Assembly: GCA_035534615.1 (NCBI GenBank) | Contig: DATLRO010000064.1 | Coordinates: 1-21,229 of the forward strand | Direction: 5' to 3' | Length of the DNA: 21,229 nucleotides | From: JAGWRA01 sp035534615 | GTDB taxonomy: Bacteria > Acidobacteriota > Vicinamibacteria > Vicinamibacterales > CAVVIG01 | Part shown: positions 7,427-18,316 of the stretch, in pieces | How the letters are laid out: each line of letters starts with the position of its first letter | Numbering within the stretch: position 1 is the first letter of the stretch | Notes under the pieces: model-generated | Told to the model about the DNA's origin: nothing | The model's database searches: none | Seen by the model: only the letters and a program-made list of their open reading frames with translations | Position numbers and translations under genes: made by a program

Positions 7427-8245
7427 ATGGCGTCCCACTCCTCCGACGATCCCGACGCACGCGCCGCCGTCACGTACGGCCGGTATCTGTGCATCGACGA
7501 GCTCCTGTCGCTGCAGAAGCCCCGATCGCGCGGGCCGGAGCACGACGAGATGCTGTTCATCGTGATCCACCAGGTGTACGAGCTCTGGTTCAAGGAGCTG
7601 CTGCACGAACTGGATCACGCCGTGCACCTGCTCGAGATCGATGAGTCGCACCGGGTGCAGCACACGTTCAAGCGGATCCTGACGATTCTCAAGGTGCTGG
7701 TCGCCCAGCTCGACATCCTCGAAACGATGACGCCGCTGGAGTTCCTCTCGTTCCGCGAGCGGCTGGAGGCCGCCAGCGGATTCCAGTCCGACCAGTTCCG
7801 TCAGATCGAGTTCGTGCTCGGCCTCAAGTCCACGGGCGCCCTGCACCGCTTCGCGGAGGGGAGCCGTGCCCGCCTGGCGCTGGAGGCGAGGCGGCGCAGT
7901 CCGACGATCTGGGACGCCTTTCTGCAGTACCTCGCACGGGAAGGGTACGGCGTGCCGGCCGCGGCGCTCGATCGGGACGTCACGGCGCCGGTCGACCCGT
8001 CGCCGGACGTGCAGGCGCTCCTGGTCGGTGTCTACCGCCGCGATCCGAAGAACGCCGGGCTCTGCGAGCGCCTCGTGGATCTGGATGAAGGCCTGCAGGA
8101 ATGGCGCTATCGCCATCTCAAGATGGTCCAGCGGACGATCGGCACGAAGCCGGGCACGGGCGGATCCACCGGGGCCGCGTATCTCAGTACGACGCTCGGC
8201 CATCCGATCTTTCCGGACCTGTGGGCGATCCGCGCCCTGCTCTGA
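7427..8245 (+). CDS. kynA: Tryptophan 2,3-dioxygenase
   Basis: Heme enzyme that opens the indole ring of L-tryptophan with O2 to give N-formylkynurenine, the first step of the kynurenine route, in the cytoplasm. The 272-residue product has the family signatures in order: TYGRYLCIDELLSLQ near the N-terminus, the active-site helix 'MLFIVIHQVYELWFKELLHEL' with His48, 'ASGFQSDQFRQIEF' with the substrate-carboxylate Arg (125), the heme-ligand His (230) in 'WRYRHLKMVQRTIG', and the substrate loop 'GTGGSTG'. I start at the ATG at 7427; an in-frame TTG at 7412 would add five residues. The ribosome site is weak. The kynureninase-like gene begins 7 bases after the stop, so the two are almost certainly one transcript. 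No formamidase gene is present. Confidence 0.96.
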   Translation: MASHSSDDPDARAAVTYGRYLCIDELLSLQKPRSRGPEHDEMLFIVIHQVYELWFKELLHELDHAVHLLEIDESHRVQHTFKRILTILKVLVAQLDILETMTPLEFLSFRERLEAASGFQSDQFRQIEFVLGLKSTGALHRFAEGSRARLALEARRRSPTIWDAFLQYLAREGYGVPAAALDRDVTAPVDPSPDVQALLVGVYRRDPKNAGLCERLVDLDEGLQEWRYRHLKMVQRTIGTKPGTGGSTGAAYLSTTLGHPIFPDLWAIRALL

Positions 8246-8252
8246 CCGGCGC

Positions 8253-9458
8253 ATGACCACGCCACCCGCCCCCGCCGACCTGTACCGCGCGCCGAACGCC
8301 CTGGCTCCCGACTACTCGCGCTTCCGGGTCGACGAGCGGCTCCTGCTCACCGGCCATTCGCACCAGGCATGGCCGGACGTCGGCCTGGCGGCCCAGCAGC
8401 AGGCCTGGCTCGACGCGGCCGAGCGGGTGGACGAGAAATGGCCGCTCGCGGAGGCGCAGGCGGAGCGCGTCCGCGACGGCTGGCGACGCCTGCTGGGGGA
8501 GCCGCGCGCGGCGATCGCGCTCGGCCAGAACACGCACGAACTGGTGACCCGCCTGCTCTCGGCGCTGCCGCTCGACCGACGGCCGCGGCTGCTGACCACG
8601 GATGCGGAATTCCACACGATTCGCCGCCAGCTCGATCGACTCGCCGAAGCCGGGCTCGACGTTCGCCGGGTCGCCGGCCGGCCGGTCGAGACGCTGGCCG
8701 AACGCCTGGCGGCGGCGGTGGACGACCGCACGGCCTGCTGCCTGGTGTCGTCCGTGCAGTTCGAGACGGCCGCCATCGTGCCGCACCTGGGCCTGGTCGC
8801 CGACGCCTGCGCGCATCACGGCGCCGCCTGTCTCATCGACGCCTACCATCACCTGAACGTCGTGCCGTTCGACATCGGGACGATGAGGCTCGAGGAGGCG
8901 TTCATTGTCGGCGGCGGCTACAAGTACTGTCAGCTCGGTGAAGGGAACGGGTTCCTGCGGGTGCCGCCCGGCTGCGACCTGCGGCCGGTGCTGACCGGCT
9001 GGTTTGCCGAATTCGGGGCGCTCGATCGGACCGGCCCGCGCGGCGGCGTGGAGTATGGGGCTGGCGCCGCGCGCTTTGCCGGCGCGACGTACGATCCGAC
9101 CGCGCATTACCGGGCGGCGGCCGTCTTCGACTTTCACGCGGCGCGCGGCCTCACGCCCGCCCTTCTGCGCGAGGTGAGCCGGCACCAGGTGGGACTGCTC
9201 GACGCGGCCTTCAGCGCCTGCGACGCCGATCCGGCGCTCGCCCGGGTCGAACCGCTGTCGGCCGAAGGCCGAGGCGGCTTCCTGGCCATCCGGTCGCCGC
9301 ACGCCGCCGACCTCTGTGCGGCGCTGCGCGCCCGCGACGTGCTCGCCGACTGTCGTGGTGACGTGCTGCGGCTCGGACCGGCGCCTTATCTGACCGACGA
9401 GCAGCTGGGCGATGCGGCGGCACGGCTGGCGGAAGCGGTTGCGGAACTGGCGCAGTGA
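8253..9458 (+). CDS. kynU: Kynureninase-like PLP-dependent enzyme
   Basis: Fold-type I PLP enzyme of 401 residues. Kynureninase cleaves kynurenine (or 3-hydroxykynurenine) to anthranilate (or 3-hydroxyanthranilate) and alanine. The Schiff-base lysine is K224 in 'VGGGYKYCQLGEGNGFL', the cofactor-pyridine Asp is D196 in 'CLIDAYHHLNVVPFD', and the N-terminal 'LTGHSHQAWPDVG' resembles the kynureninase substrate-binding opening. 'GQNTHELVTRLLSALP' fits the phosphate-binding helix. The position 7 bases downstream of tryptophan dioxygenase strongly supports the role. By sequence alone it could also be called a class V aminotransferase/cysteine desulfurase-fold protein, so the enzyme name rests partly on context. 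The ATG at 8253 follows the previous stop with no obvious ribosome site, consistent with coupling. Confidence 0.85.
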   Translation: MTTPPAPADLYRAPNALAPDYSRFRVDERLLLTGHSHQAWPDVGLAAQQQAWLDAAERVDEKWPLAEAQAERVRDGWRRLLGEPRAAIALGQNTHELVTRLLSALPLDRRPRLLTTDAEFHTIRRQLDRLAEAGLDVRRVAGRPVETLAERLAAAVDDRTACCLVSSVQFETAAIVPHLGLVADACAHHGAACLIDAYHHLNVVPFDIGTMRLEEAFIVGGGYKYCQLGEGNGFLRVPPGCDLRPVLTGWFAEFGALDRTGPRGGVEYGAGAARFAGATYDPTAHYRAAAVFDFHAARGLTPALLREVSRHQVGLLDAAFSACDADPALARVEPLSAEGRGGFLAIRSPHAADLCAALRARDVLADCRGDVLRLGPAPYLTDEQLGDAAARLAEAVAELAQ

Positions 9459-9591
9459 AGACGCGACGCTTCGAGGCGCGTGCATTCGCCGCTGTGACAG
9501 ACGGATCTCCGCGAGCCCTGCCTGCTCGAGCACGGCCCGGCAGCACATCTGGCCGAGACGAGGTGGTCCGGCGGCGGAGGCGGGAGACGCG

Positions 9592-9810
9592 ATGAGTCCG
9601 TTGACGATATTCGGTTTGTGCGCCGTGACCGCGATGCTTGTCTGTTACGCCATGGAAGGCCGCAGCCCCTGGTGGACGCTCGCCTTCGCCGGCGCGTGCC
9701 TGCTCGGATCCGCCTATGGCTTTCTCCAGGGCGCCTGGCCGTTCGGGCTCGTCGAGGCGGTCTGGGCGCTGGTGGCGGTGCGCCGGTGGCGTCGCGCCGC
9801 CGGCGGGTGA
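9592..9810 (+). CDS. Small conserved membrane protein, 72 residues
   Basis: A hydrophobic protein with two or three transmembrane segments: 'LTIFGLCAVTAMLVCYAME' (4-22), 'WWTLAFAGACLLGSAYGFLQG' (27-47) and 'FGLVEAVWALVAVRRW' (51-66), ending in basic residues that should face the cytoplasm. The ATG at 9592 has GGGAGA six bases upstream; the frame is open further left but with no better start. The pattern 'ACLLGSAYGFLQGAWPFGLVEAVWALVAVRRW' looks like a widespread small inner-membrane family that I cannot name. It lies 133 bases after kynureninase and converges on the anti-sigma gene with only 8 bases between the stops. Confidence 0.75.
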   Translation: MSPLTIFGLCAVTAMLVCYAMEGRSPWWTLAFAGACLLGSAYGFLQGAWPFGLVEAVWALVAVRRWRRAAGG

Positions 9811-9837
9811 CGCCGCGCTCAGCGGTTCTTCACCCGC
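9803..9837. terminator. Two-tier hairpin spanning both stop codons of a convergent pair
   Basis: GCGGGTGA (9803-9810) pairs perfectly with TCACCCGC (9830-9837), and inside it CCGC (9813-9816) pairs with GCGG (9822-9825). The left arm holds the plus-strand stop codon, and the loop of the inner stem holds the minus-strand stop. It can work for both transcripts; no T-run. Confidence 0.5.
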
Positions 9838-10166
9838 GGGGCGGTCGGTGGCGACGGACCGGAGCGCTTCTTCGCCGGCGCGCCGCGCCTCGATCCGGCT
9901 GCGCCGGCCGGCTGATTCTCCAGCAGCGCCAGCATCCGCGCCCGGGCCCTGGCCCGGACCGGCGCCGGCAGGCGGGTCTGTCCCGATTCCCGGCACAGGG
10001 CGACCGTGCGCCGCAGGCTGCCGATCACGTGGCGGCACCTGGCGCACGTGCGACAGTGACGGGCGATCGTGTCGCAGTCGGCCGCCGGCAGCTCACCGTC
10101 GAGATATTCGGACAGGTGGGCGAACAGCGCGTGACAGCCGCTGTTCACTTGTGGGCGGGATGCCAT
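9819..10166 (-). CDS. Zinc-finger anti-sigma factor (zf-HC2 type)
   Basis: A 115-residue partner of the ECF sigma factor. The N-terminal half carries the zinc-binding anti-sigma motif H37-x3-C41-x2-C44 ('ARHCRTCARCRH') after a helix 'CHALFAHLSEYLDGELP', the classic ZAS fold that clamps sigma regions 2 and 4. There is no transmembrane helix: after residue 60 the chain is basic and Ala/Pro-rich ('PAKKRSGPSPPTAPRVKNR'). It is therefore a soluble cytoplasmic anti-sigma, where a redox or zinc state rather than an extracytoplasmic signal may control release. The ATG at 10166 lies inside the end of the sigma gene (22-base overlap), so translation is coupled. Confidence 0.88.
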   Translation of the reverse strand: MASRPQVNSGCHALFAHLSEYLDGELPAADCDTIARHCRTCARCRHVIGSLRRTVALCRESGQTRLPAPVRARARARMLALLENQPAGAAGSRRGAPAKKRSGPSPPTAPRVKNR

Positions 10167-10804
10167 GACGTCTCCTGTTCCTCCAGCTGCTGTCGCAGGA
10201 ACAACCGCGCCCGGTGCAGCCGTGTCTTCACGTTCGCTTCCGAGATGCCGAGCACCCGGGCCACCTCGCGCGTCGACAGCCCCTCCATGTCCCGCAGGAA
10301 CACCAGCACGCGATAGCGCGACGGCAGCGCCGCCAGCGCCCGCTGCAGCCGCCGGCCGAGCGCGCGGTTCAGCGCCTGCGCCTCGGGCAGCAGCCCCGCG
10401 TCCGGCACGTCGATCGGCAGCGGGCGCCCGTCCCGCGACGGCATCAGCTCGTCGAGCGACAGCATCCGGCGCGGCTCGTCGACCCGCCGCCGCCGGCGCA
10501 TGAGGCAGGCGTTCTTCACCGTCCGGTACAGCCACGTCCGGAACGCCTCCGGGGCCCGGATGCGGCCCGCGTACCGGTACGTCTTCAGCAGCGCATCCTG
10601 CATGACGTCTTCCGCATCGTCCGCCTGGCCGCAGACGAGCAGGCTGAAGCGGTACGCCACTCCCTGCGCCTCCATCAGGAGACGCTCGAGGGCGGGACGG
10701 TCGCCGCCGGCCGCGCGCCGGATCAGGGCGGCGTACGCCTCGGCATCCGCCGGCAGGCCGGCGCCCTCATGATCGGAGAGACTCGGGTTCCTGGTTTTCG
10801 TCAC
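10145..10804 (-). CDS. ECF-type RNA polymerase sigma factor
   Basis: A 219-residue sigma-70 family protein with regions 2 and 4 only. Region 2 spans about 40-105 ('ADDAEDVMQDALLKTYRY' for core binding and 'FRTWLYRTVKNACLMRRRRR' for -10 recognition). A 50-residue linker carries 'LSLDELMPSRDG'. Region 4 spans 145-205, with the -35-reading helix-turn-helix 'LSTREVARVLGISEANVKTRLHRAR'. The start is the GTG at 10804; an ATG two codons upstream is out of frame. It forms an operon with the overlapping anti-sigma gene and is divergent from the TolC-RND operon by 86 bases, so that operon is a natural candidate target, although no matching ECF promoter pair was identified. Confidence 0.94.
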   Translation of the reverse strand: MTKTRNPSLSDHEGAGLPADAEAYAALIRRAAGGDRPALERLLMEAQGVAYRFSLLVCGQADDAEDVMQDALLKTYRYAGRIRAPEAFRTWLYRTVKNACLMRRRRRVDEPRRMLSLDELMPSRDGRPLPIDVPDAGLLPEAQALNRALGRRLQRALAALPSRYRVLVFLRDMEGLSTREVARVLGISEANVKTRLHRARLFLRQQLEEQETSWHPAHK

Positions 10805-10843
10805 AGCATTGCCCGCCCGCGGAACGCCGCAGGCGCCGCTCCC

Positions 10844-10872
10844 ATTCTACGGGCAGCGGGCTCTGTCACCAA
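10844..10872 (-). promoter_or_regulatory. Candidate promoter for the sigma/anti-sigma operon
   Basis: On the minus strand TTGGTG (10872-10867) is followed after exactly 17 bases by TAGAAT (10849-10844, 5 of 6 to the -10 consensus). The start of transcription would be near 10837, about 33 bases before the GTG. The -35 is only 3 of 6. Confidence 0.35.
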
Positions 10873-10890
10873 TCCGGCCGGGCTGAATCT

Positions 10891-12222
10891 ATGCGTCTGA
10901 TGAGACCCGTTCGAGCCGTTCAATGGGCCCTGGCCCTGCTGCTGCTGATTCCACGCGGCGTGGGGGCCCAGGAGCCGCTCTCCCTGGAACAAGCCGTCGC
11001 CCTCGCCCGCGCCCACAATCCGGCGGTGCGGGCGTCCCGGGCCGGCGCCCGGCAGGCCGCCGATCACGTGGACGAAGCCCGCGCCGGCTGGCTGCCGCAC
11101 GTGGACTATACCGAGGGCTGGCAGCGCGGCGATCAGCCGGTGTTCGTCTTCAGTTCGCTGCTCGCCCAGCGCCGGTTCACCGCGGCGGACTTCGCGATCG
11201 ACGCCCTGAACAACCCGGCGCCGATCAACAACTATCACAGCGCGGTCAGCGTGGAGCAGCGGCTGTTCGACGGAGGCCGGCTCCACGCCGCCGTCCGCTC
11301 GGCGGAGATCGGCCGCACCATCGCCGATCAGGCGGTCACCCAGATGTCCAACGACATCGGGCTCGAGGCCACGCGCGCCTACGGCGCCGTCCTGGCGGCC
11401 CTCGCCGGCCGCCGTGCCGCCGAGGCCGCCGTGCAATCCGCCCGGGAGGATCTGGCGCACGCCGAGCACCGCCGCGACGTCGGCGTCGGTCCCGAGGCCG
11501 ACGTGCTGGCGCTCCAGGTGCATCTCGCGCAGATGCAGGAGCGGCAGATCCAGCGCGCCAGCGACGAGGCGATCGCGCGGGCGCGGCTGAACCAGATCAT
11601 GGGCGTGGCCCTGGAGACGCCGTACGTCCTCTCGGAGCCGCCGCTGCCGGCGGCGACACATACCCCGCTCGAGGCGCTGGAGCAGGAGGCGCTCGCACAC
11701 CGTCCCGAAGTCGGGCAGGCCGCCTCGCGCGTCGCGCTCGCCAGGTCGGCCCGGGGGGGCGCCGAGGCCGGCTGGTGGCCGGAGGTGTCGGTGCAGGGCG
11801 GCTACGAACTGGACGGCGCGCAGTTCGACCAGCGTGCTTCGTCGTGGACGGTCGGCGCCCAGCTGCGCTGGAACGTATTTGCCGGCGGAGCGGACCTGGC
11901 GCGCATCCGCGCGTCGGGCGAGGCGGAAGCGGGCGCACGGGCGAACCGCGATCAGGTCGAGGCGGCCGTGCGACTGGACGTCCTGGCGGCGGTCCGGCAG
12001 CTCGACGCGGCTCGCGCCCGGGTGACCGTCGGACAGGCGGCCGTCGCGCAGGCGCTCGAGAGCCAGCGGATGATTCGCGATCGGTACGACGCCGGGCTCG
12101 CGACGGTCAGCGACGTCCTGCGGGCGGCGACCGCCGTCCTCGACGCCCGATCGCAGCGCACGGCCGCCGAGGTCGATGCCTGGACCAGCGCGGCGGCGCT
12201 CGATCACGCGCTCGGCCGCTGA
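10891..12222 (+). CDS. TolC-family outer-membrane efflux channel
   Basis: A 443-residue protein with a signal peptide (hydrophobic 'ALALLLLIP', cleavage GVGA before QEP). It has the two tandem OEP repeats typical of the family. The first starts 'LSLEQAVALARAHNPAVRASRA' and continues through 'AVSVEQRLFDGGRLHAAVRSAE'. The second starts 'LEALEQEALAHRPEVGQAASRVALARSA' and includes 'WTVGAQLRWNVFAGGADLARIRAS'. Long Ala/Arg/Glu-rich helices form the periplasmic tunnel. As a trimer it would carry substrates from the RND pump across the outer membrane. The ATG at 10891 has no clear ribosome site; a second Met three codons in is possible. The adaptor gene begins 55 bases downstream. Confidence 0.93.
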   Translation: MRLMRPVRAVQWALALLLLIPRGVGAQEPLSLEQAVALARAHNPAVRASRAGARQAADHVDEARAGWLPHVDYTEGWQRGDQPVFVFSSLLAQRRFTAADFAIDALNNPAPINNYHSAVSVEQRLFDGGRLHAAVRSAEIGRTIADQAVTQMSNDIGLEATRAYGAVLAALAGRRAAEAAVQSAREDLAHAEHRRDVGVGPEADVLALQVHLAQMQERQIQRASDEAIARARLNQIMGVALETPYVLSEPPLPAATHTPLEALEQEALAHRPEVGQAASRVALARSARGGAEAGWWPEVSVQGGYELDGAQFDQRASSWTVGAQLRWNVFAGGADLARIRASGEAEAGARANRDQVEAAVRLDVLAAVRQLDAARARVTVGQAAVAQALESQRMIRDRYDAGLATVSDVLRAATAVLDARSQRTAAEVDAWTSAAALDHALGR

Positions 12223-12277
12223 CGGCCCAGCTGAAACGGGGCCGGGTCGAAGGCCTCCGGTGGATGTGAGGATCCTT

Positions 12278-13521
12278 GTGAAGACGATGAACGGGGTACT
12301 GCGCGCGAAGGCCGTGTGGGGGGCGCGGGTGGGGCGGTACGGCACCCTTCCGCCGCTGGTCGGTGCGCTGGCCATCGCGCTGTGGGGCTGCGGCGGCACG
12401 CCGGCGGGACGCCCGCCGGCGGAGGCGCCTGCGGTCGCCGCCTCGGTCGCGCGCGTCGAGATGACCGACCTGACCGAGCCGTTCGAGGCGGGCGGCGTCG
12501 TCCGGGCGAAGACGACGGCCGTGATCGTCAGCCGGGTGATGGCCGAGGTGCGGGAGGTGCGCGTGAAGCCGGGCGACCGCGTGCGCGCGGGCGAGCCGCT
12601 CGTGCTGCTCGACGGCCGCGAACTCGACGCGCTGGCCGCCAGGGCGGAGGCGTCGCTCGCCGCCACGCAGGACGGCGTGCGGGCCGTGCGGGCCAACCAG
12701 ACGGCGGCCGCCGCCGCGTTGCGGCTGGCGACGGCGTGGCACGACCGCGTGGCCGCGCTCCGATCGAAGAATTCGGCGACGCCGCAGGAACTGGACGAAG
12801 CCGTGGCCCGGCTGCGCGAGGCCCAGGCCGGGGCCGACGGCGCGGCGGCGCGGGTGGCGGAGGCGGAAGCGGCGGTGCACGCGGCCCGCGCCGGCGCCGA
12901 GGCGGCGCGCGTGAGCGTTGCCTATACCATCCTGACGGCGCCGTTCAGCGGCATCGTGGCGGAGAAGCGGGTCGAGGCGGGCAACATGGCCTCACCCGGC
13001 GTGCCGCTGCTGACCGTCGAGGACACGCGCGCGTTCCGGCTGGACGTGCGGCTGGACGAATCCCGCCTCGACTGGATCGCGCCGGGCGCGCCGGTCGAGG
13101 TCCTGCTCGATCCGCCGCCGGCCGCCGGCGCCGGTTCCGCGCCGCTGAAGGGCACGGTGGCCGAGATCGAGCGGACGCTCGACCCGGGCGGGCACACCTT
13201 TCTCGTGAAGATCGACCTGCCGCCGGACGCCCGCCTGCGGTCCGGCCTGTTCGGCCGTGCCCGCTTCCGGGGACCGTCGCGGCGCGCGCTCGCGATTCCG
13301 GCGTCGAGCGTCCTGCAGCGCGGCCAGCTGACCGCCGTCTTCGTCGTCGACGCGGAGGGGCACGCGCGCTTCCGGCCGATCACGACGGGTGAAACGGCGG
13401 GCGGCCGTGTCGAGGTGCTGGCCGGTCTCGAGGCGGGCACGACCATCGTCGTGAAGCCGCCGGCCGACCTGCGCGACGGCGCGCGGATCACCGTGCTGCC
13501 GGCGGCTCCGGGAGGCGGCCG

Positions 13522-13525
<4 letters not shown>
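12278..13525 (+). CDS. RND periplasmic adaptor (membrane-fusion) lipoprotein
   Basis: A 415-residue HlyD/AcrA-type subunit that bridges the RND pump and the TolC channel. The N-terminal segment 'LPPLVGALAIALWGC' ends in a lipobox-like LWGC with Cys38, so it is probably a lipoprotein. Then come the split biotinyl-lipoyl half-motif ('VMAEVREVRVKPGDRVRAGEPLVLLDGREL'), a long alpha-helical hairpin rich in Ala/Arg/Glu (about 105-205), the second lipoyl half ('YTILTAPFSGIVAEKRVEAGNMASPGVPLLTVED'), a beta-barrel and a membrane-proximal domain. I prefer the GTG at 12278, with GAGGA five bases upstream; the ATG at 12287 is nearly equivalent. Its stop overlaps the pump start by four bases (ATGA). Confidence 0.92.
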
Positions 13526-16734
<3,209 letters not shown>

Positions 16735-16741
16735 GGTGACC

Positions 16742-17479
16742 ATGTGGACCTATCCGCCCGCGCACGTCGTCGTGGCGGTCGATTTCGGTGAGGCGTCCGC
16801 GCAGGCCGTCGCGCTGGCCGCCGCCATCGCGGCCGCCGGGGGCGGCCGGCTGACGCTGGTGCACGCCGAGACGCTCGAGGCCCCGCCCTACTTCACGGCG
16901 GATCAGATCGATGCGATCGAGCATCAGCGCATCGCCGCGCGCGAGGAGGCCCGGCGGTACCTCACCCGGTTCGGCCAGCGCCGGACCGGCGGACACCCGT
17001 TTGCCGCCGAGATCGTCGACGGCCCGCCGGCCGAGGCCGTGCTGCGCGCCGGCGCGGCCGCCGATCTGATTGCCATGGGCACGCACGGCCGCCGGGGTCC
17101 GGGGCGCTGGTGGATGGGATCGGTCGCCGAGCGGGTGCTGCGGCGCACCGGCGTCCCGCTGCTCGTCACCCACGGGGACGCCGGCCGCGAGCCGGCTGCC
17201 GTCTTCCAGCGGCTCCTGCCGGCCGGTGACGGCGCCGTCCGCGAACGCGTCACCCGCTACGCCCGTGCGCTCGCCGGCAGCTTCGGGGGGACCGCGCTGG
17301 ACGGAGCCGACGGCGACGTGGGCGAGGCGGCCCGCCGGCAGGCCGCCACACTCGTCCTGGTCGGGCTCGGCGCGGACGAGCGACGGCGCGGGCTCGATGC
17401 CACCGAGCGCCTGCTGCGGTCGTGCACGCTGCCGACCCTGTTTCTGCTGGAGCGCGAGCACGAACCGGCGCCGCGGTGA
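16742..17479 (+). CDS. Universal stress protein (UspA family), one full plus one degenerate domain
   Basis: A 245-residue cytoplasmic protein. The first domain (1-150) has the USP start 'HVVVAVDFGEASAQAVALAAAIA' and the complete nucleotide-binding pattern G-x2-G-x9-G-S as 'GTHGRRGPGRWWMGS' (113-127), so it should bind ATP. The second part (about 155-240) keeps the 'AATLVLVGLG' strand and the final 'LPTLFLLE' strand but lacks the glycine motif, so it is a degenerate copy. I start at the ATG at 16742, with GAGGTG overlapping the pump stop; a GTG two codons earlier is also in frame. Its place directly after the RND pump suggests that efflux and a stress response are expressed together. Confidence 0.92.
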   Translation: MWTYPPAHVVVAVDFGEASAQAVALAAAIAAAGGGRLTLVHAETLEAPPYFTADQIDAIEHQRIAAREEARRYLTRFGQRRTGGHPFAAEIVDGPPAEAVLRAGAAADLIAMGTHGRRGPGRWWMGSVAERVLRRTGVPLLVTHGDAGREPAAVFQRLLPAGDGAVRERVTRYARALAGSFGGTALDGADGDVGEAARRQAATLVLVGLGADERRRGLDATERLLRSCTLPTLFLLEREHEPAPR

Positions 17480-17520
17480 ATCGTCCGAACGCGTCCCTCC
17501 CGAAGGGACCTCGAGGAGGC

Positions 17521-17712
17521 ATGATGAGAGTCGAAGCCATGTTGAGGCTGATCGCCGGGGTGTTCGTGGTCGCCAGCGTACTCCTCGGCATGTACGTGCA
17601 TCCGTACTTCCTGTGGTTCACGGTCTTCGTCGGCCTGAACCTGTTTCAGAGCGCGTTCACGCGCTGGTGTCCGATGATGGCCGTGCTGAGGAAGGCCGGC
17701 GTGCCCGACTAG
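17521..17712 (+). CDS. DUF2892 (YgaP-type transmembrane) protein
   Basis: A 63-residue integral membrane protein made of two helices: 'LRLIAGVFVVASVLLGMYV' and 'YFLWFTVFVGLNLFQSAFT', followed by 'RWCPMMAVLRKAGV'. The 'FVGLNLFQSAFTRWCP...LRKAG' block is the DUF2892 signature seen in E. coli YgaP, where it is fused to a rhodanese domain. Here it stands alone and keeps the single Cys (RWCP). Two ATGs stand in tandem (17521 and 17524); AGGAGG ends one base before the first, so the second is probably the one used. It lies 41 bases after the stress protein and ends the efflux operon. A role in moving sulfur or thiol compounds is only an inference from YgaP. Confidence 0.88.
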   Translation: MMRVEAMLRLIAGVFVVASVLLGMYVHPYFLWFTVFVGLNLFQSAFTRWCPMMAVLRKAGVPD

Positions 17713-17743
17713 GCGCGCGGCGCGCGCCGGCGGCGCATGCACG

Positions 17744-17760
17744 CGCCCCCGTTCGGGGCG
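17744..17760 (+). terminator. GC-rich hairpin after the efflux operon
   Basis: CGCCCC (17744-17749) pairs with GGGGCG (17755-17760) around CGTTC, starting 31 bases after the DUF2892 stop. A GC-alternating stretch (GCGCGC) precedes it. No T-run, but it is the strongest stem in the spacer and would close the TolC-to-DUF2892 transcript. Confidence 0.42.
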
Positions 17761-17784
17761 GGTGGGCGAACGGTGCCCCCGGTG

Positions 17785-17790
17785 CATAAT
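17785..17790 (+). promoter_or_regulatory. Possible -10 element ahead of the DUF302 gene
   Basis: CATAAT (5 of 6 to the -10 consensus) stands out in this GC-rich spacer 90 bases before the DUF302 start and after the hairpin that follows the efflux operon. No convincing -35 lies 16-19 bases upstream. Confidence 0.25.
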
Positions 17791-17848
17791 CGGGACTGGA
17801 GGCGCCGGACCGCGCCGCGGGCCGGCCGCCGGTTCAGGTGGTGACAGA

Positions 17849-17866
17849 CCCGTTCAGCAGAGCGGG
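17849..17866 (+). promoter_or_regulatory. Leader hairpin next to the DUF302 ribosome site
   Basis: CCCGTTC (17849-17855) pairs with GAGCGGG (17860-17866) around a four-base loop, with one G-T wobble. The stem ends one base before the ribosome site (GGGGAGG, from 17868), so it could hide or expose the site. Confidence 0.3.
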
Positions 17867-17880
17867 TGGGGAGGTGTGGG

Positions 17881-18300
17881 GTGAAGGACAGCCGCTACGG
17901 CTTCCGTGTCGCGCTGCCGATTCCGTACGAGGCGGCCGTGGACCAGGCGACCGCCGCGCTCAAGGCGGAGGGCTTCGGGGTCCTGACGACCATCGACGTC
18001 CGCCAGACGCTGAAGCAGAAGCTCGACGCCGACTTCCGGAAGTATGTCATCCTGGGTGCGTGCAACCCGCCGCTGGCGAAGCGCGCGCTCGACGCCGAGC
18101 TGGACGTCGGCCTGCTGCTGCCCTGTAACGTCGTGGTCTACGAGGACGGGCCCGGCCGCAGCGTCGTCGCCGCCATGGCGCCGGTCGCGGCGCTGGGGAT
18201 TGTCGGCGAGCAGCCGGCGCTCCAGGGGGTCGCCCAGGAAGCCGAGCAGCGCCTCAGACGGGCGCTCGCCTCGCTCGAGGCGGCCGCCGGCGGCGCATGA
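17881..18300 (+). CDS. DUF302 domain protein
   Basis: A 139-residue protein with the whole DUF302 domain: an N-terminal 'RYGFRVALPIPYEAAVDQATAALKAEGFGVLTTIDV', the central 'TLKQKLDADFRKYVILGACNPPLAKRALDAE' and the most diagnostic part, 'VGLLLPCNVVVYED'. The two Cys of the family (C61, C82) are kept. No signal peptide is seen, so it is probably cytoplasmic. I start at the GTG at 17881, with GGGGAGG seven bases upstream; an in-frame GTG at 17866 lies before the ribosome site. DUF302 has no firmly known activity; it often occurs near efflux and sulfur or redox genes. The 28-residue peptide gene follows after 16 bases. Confidence 0.92.
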   Translation: MKDSRYGFRVALPIPYEAAVDQATAALKAEGFGVLTTIDVRQTLKQKLDADFRKYVILGACNPPLAKRALDAELDVGLLLPCNVVVYEDGPGRSVVAAMAPVAALGIVGEQPALQGVAQEAEQRLRRALASLEAAAGGA

Positions 18301-18316
18301 TGAGGTAGAGAAGCGA

